Shown here in pieces: positions 5,290 to 6,173 of a stretch of DNA of 6,173 nt. The notes beneath the pieces were generated by a model. That model had not been told where the DNA came from and searched no databases. It saw only the letters and a list, made by a program, of their open reading frames with translations. A program made the position numbers and the translations under genes. The DNA is from Gemmatimonadota bacterium (GTDB taxonomy: Bacteria; Gemmatimonadota; Gemmatimonadetes; Gemmatimonadales; GWC2-71-9), in contig JAOUIC010000114.1 of NCBI GenBank assembly GCA_029884275.1, forward strand, positions 1 to 6,173, given 5' to 3'. Each line of letters starts with the position of its first letter. The first letter of the stretch is position 1.

Positions 5290-6173
5290 TCACACTCGGA
5301 CCTCGGCGCCCGCGACGGCGACCGCAAGCGGCGCAGCGCGGCCCAGCAGCGGGGCGAGGTACTCCACCAGGAACTCCGACACCTGCTCGGCGGAGCGGCC
5401 GGTGTATCGGATCGGGTCGAGCTCGGCCTGGAGCCGCCCGGTGGGAATCTTGGCGAAGGTGGCGTCCGCCGCCAGTCGCTCCAGCAGGTGATTCGGCTCG
5501 CCGCGGCCCACCGCTTCGGCGGTGGCGAGGGAGTGCCTGCGGATCACCTCGTGCAGCGCCTGCCGGTCTCCCCCCGACTCGACCCCGAGCATGAGCCACC
5601 GCTCGGTGGCCATGAAGGGCATCTGGTCCCGCACATGGCGGGCGATGGCCTCGGGCCGCACCTCGAGGCCGGCGGCGATGTTCTCCGCCAGCACCAGGAT
5701 CGCGTCGGTGGCGAGGAACGATTCTGGCAGCGTCAGGCGGCGGTTGGCGGAGTCGTCCAGGGTCCGCTCCAGCCACTGGGTCGCGGCGGTGTGCGCGGTG
5801 TTCGCCTGCAGGCTGATCACGAACCGCGCCAGGCCGCAGATCCGCTCGGCCCGCATCGGGTTCCGCTTGTACGCCATCGCGCTGGAGCCGATCTGCTCCT
5901 GCTCGAACGGCTCCAGCAGTTCGCCCTCATGCTGCAGCAGGCGGAGGTCGGTCGCCATCTTCGCGGCCGACTGGGCGATCCCCGAGAGCAGGTCGAGGAC
6001 CTGGCTGTCGCCCTTGCGGCTGTAGGTCTGGCCCGTCACCGGGTAGACCCGCGGGATCCCGAGTCGCTCGGCGATCTTTCGCTCCAGTTCGCGAACCTTC
6101 GCGTGCTCGCCCTTGAAGAGCTCGAGGAAGCTGGCCTGCGTGCCGGTGGTGCCCTTGCAGCCCCGCAGCCGCA
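5290..6173 (-). CDS. purB: Adenylosuccinate lyase (partial, N-terminus beyond right edge)
   Basis: PurB removes fumarate from SAICAR (giving AICAR) and from adenylosuccinate (giving AMP). The C-terminal 293 residues are present, including 44 upstream of the first in-window start-like codon (GTG 6039), so the frame runs off the right edge; about 190 residues are missing relative to the 484-residue human enzyme. The fragment opens with RLRGCKGTTGTQASFLELF, then TGQTYSRK, then the fumarase/aspartase superfamily signature GSSAMAYKRNPM (fragment 95-106, encoded near 5889-5854), whose mobile-loop serine is the catalytic base in this family. WLERTLDDSANRR, ELDPIRYTGR and a short C-terminal tail follow. 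These blocks match the eukaryotic (human ADSL, yeast Ade13) subfamily more than the B. subtilis or E. coli forms, as recalled rather than by alignment. The missing part would hold the substrate-binding N-terminal domain and the first catalytic histidine. Confidence 0.96.
   Translation of the reverse strand, partial: RLRGCKGTTGTQASFLELFKGEHAKVRELERKIAERLGIPRVYPVTGQTYSRKGDSQVLDLLSGIAQSAAKMATDLRLLQHEGELLEPFEQEQIGSSAMAYKRNPMRAERICGLARFVISLQANTAHTAATQWLERTLDDSANRRLTLPESFLATDAILVLAENIAAGLEVRPEAIARHVRDQMPFMATERWLMLGVESGGDRQALHEVIRRHSLATAEAVGRGEPNHLLERLAADATFAKIPTGRLQAELDPIRYTGRSAEQVSEFLVEYLAPLLGRAAPLAVAVAGAEVRV

Noticed and set aside
5259..5327. Upstream in-frame start that would extend PurC by 23 residues
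   Set aside because: The extension overlaps the purB coding end and has no PurC-like sequence; ATG 5258 gives the canonical N-terminus.
4659..5594. 311-codon plus-strand open frame
   Set aside because: It is antisense to purC and purB and spans their junction; Arg/Pro/Gly-rich composition without a domain.
1..6173. Novel defence, mobile or secretion system
   Set aside because: Every stretch is covered by purine or phospholipid genes or short junctions; there are no direct repeats, integrase or transposase motifs, or toxin-antitoxin-like genes.

Overview
The window is very GC-rich, with G or C at most third codon positions. It is fully occupied by one tightly packed, minus-strand gene cluster. 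In transcription order (right to left) the cluster is purB (5' end outside the window), purC, psd, pssA, purS, purQ, a small zf-TFIIB-type zinc protein gene, and purL (3' end outside the window). All long plus-strand open frames are antisense shadows of these genes. I see no RNA genes, mobile elements, CRISPR arrays or purine riboswitch.

The source is a bacterium: the PurS/PurQ/small-PurL split FGAM synthase and prokaryotic PssA and Psd proteins all point that way. The GC content and this mixture of genes would fit Gemmatimonadota or a related high-GC, double-membraned lineage. That assignment is inferred from gene content, not shown by a marker gene.

Layout on the minus strand: purB 6173-5290 (C-terminal 293 residues); 31 bp gap; purC 5258-4335; psd 4335-3703 (purC stop and psd start share one base, TGATG); pssA 3712-2843 (10-base overlap with psd); 51 bp gap with a perfect 9-bp GC hairpin directly after the pssA stop; purS 2791-2543; purQ 2543-1800 (again TGATG); zinc protein 1803-1465 (ATGA overlap with purQ); then purL from about 1414, or from a possible CTG start at 1468, to the left edge.

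Functionally, PurS, PurQ and PurL form the FGAM synthase complex (FGAR + Gln + ATP to FGAM). PurC makes SAICAR. PurB releases fumarate from SAICAR and also from adenylosuccinate. Psd and PssA form a complete two-step route from CDP-diacylglycerol and serine to phosphatidylethanolamine. The main points of interest are this membrane-lipid pair translationally coupled inside a purine operon, the zinc-ribbon-like protein coupled between two FGAM synthase subunits, the ambiguous purL start, and the eukaryote-like form of PurB and PurC.
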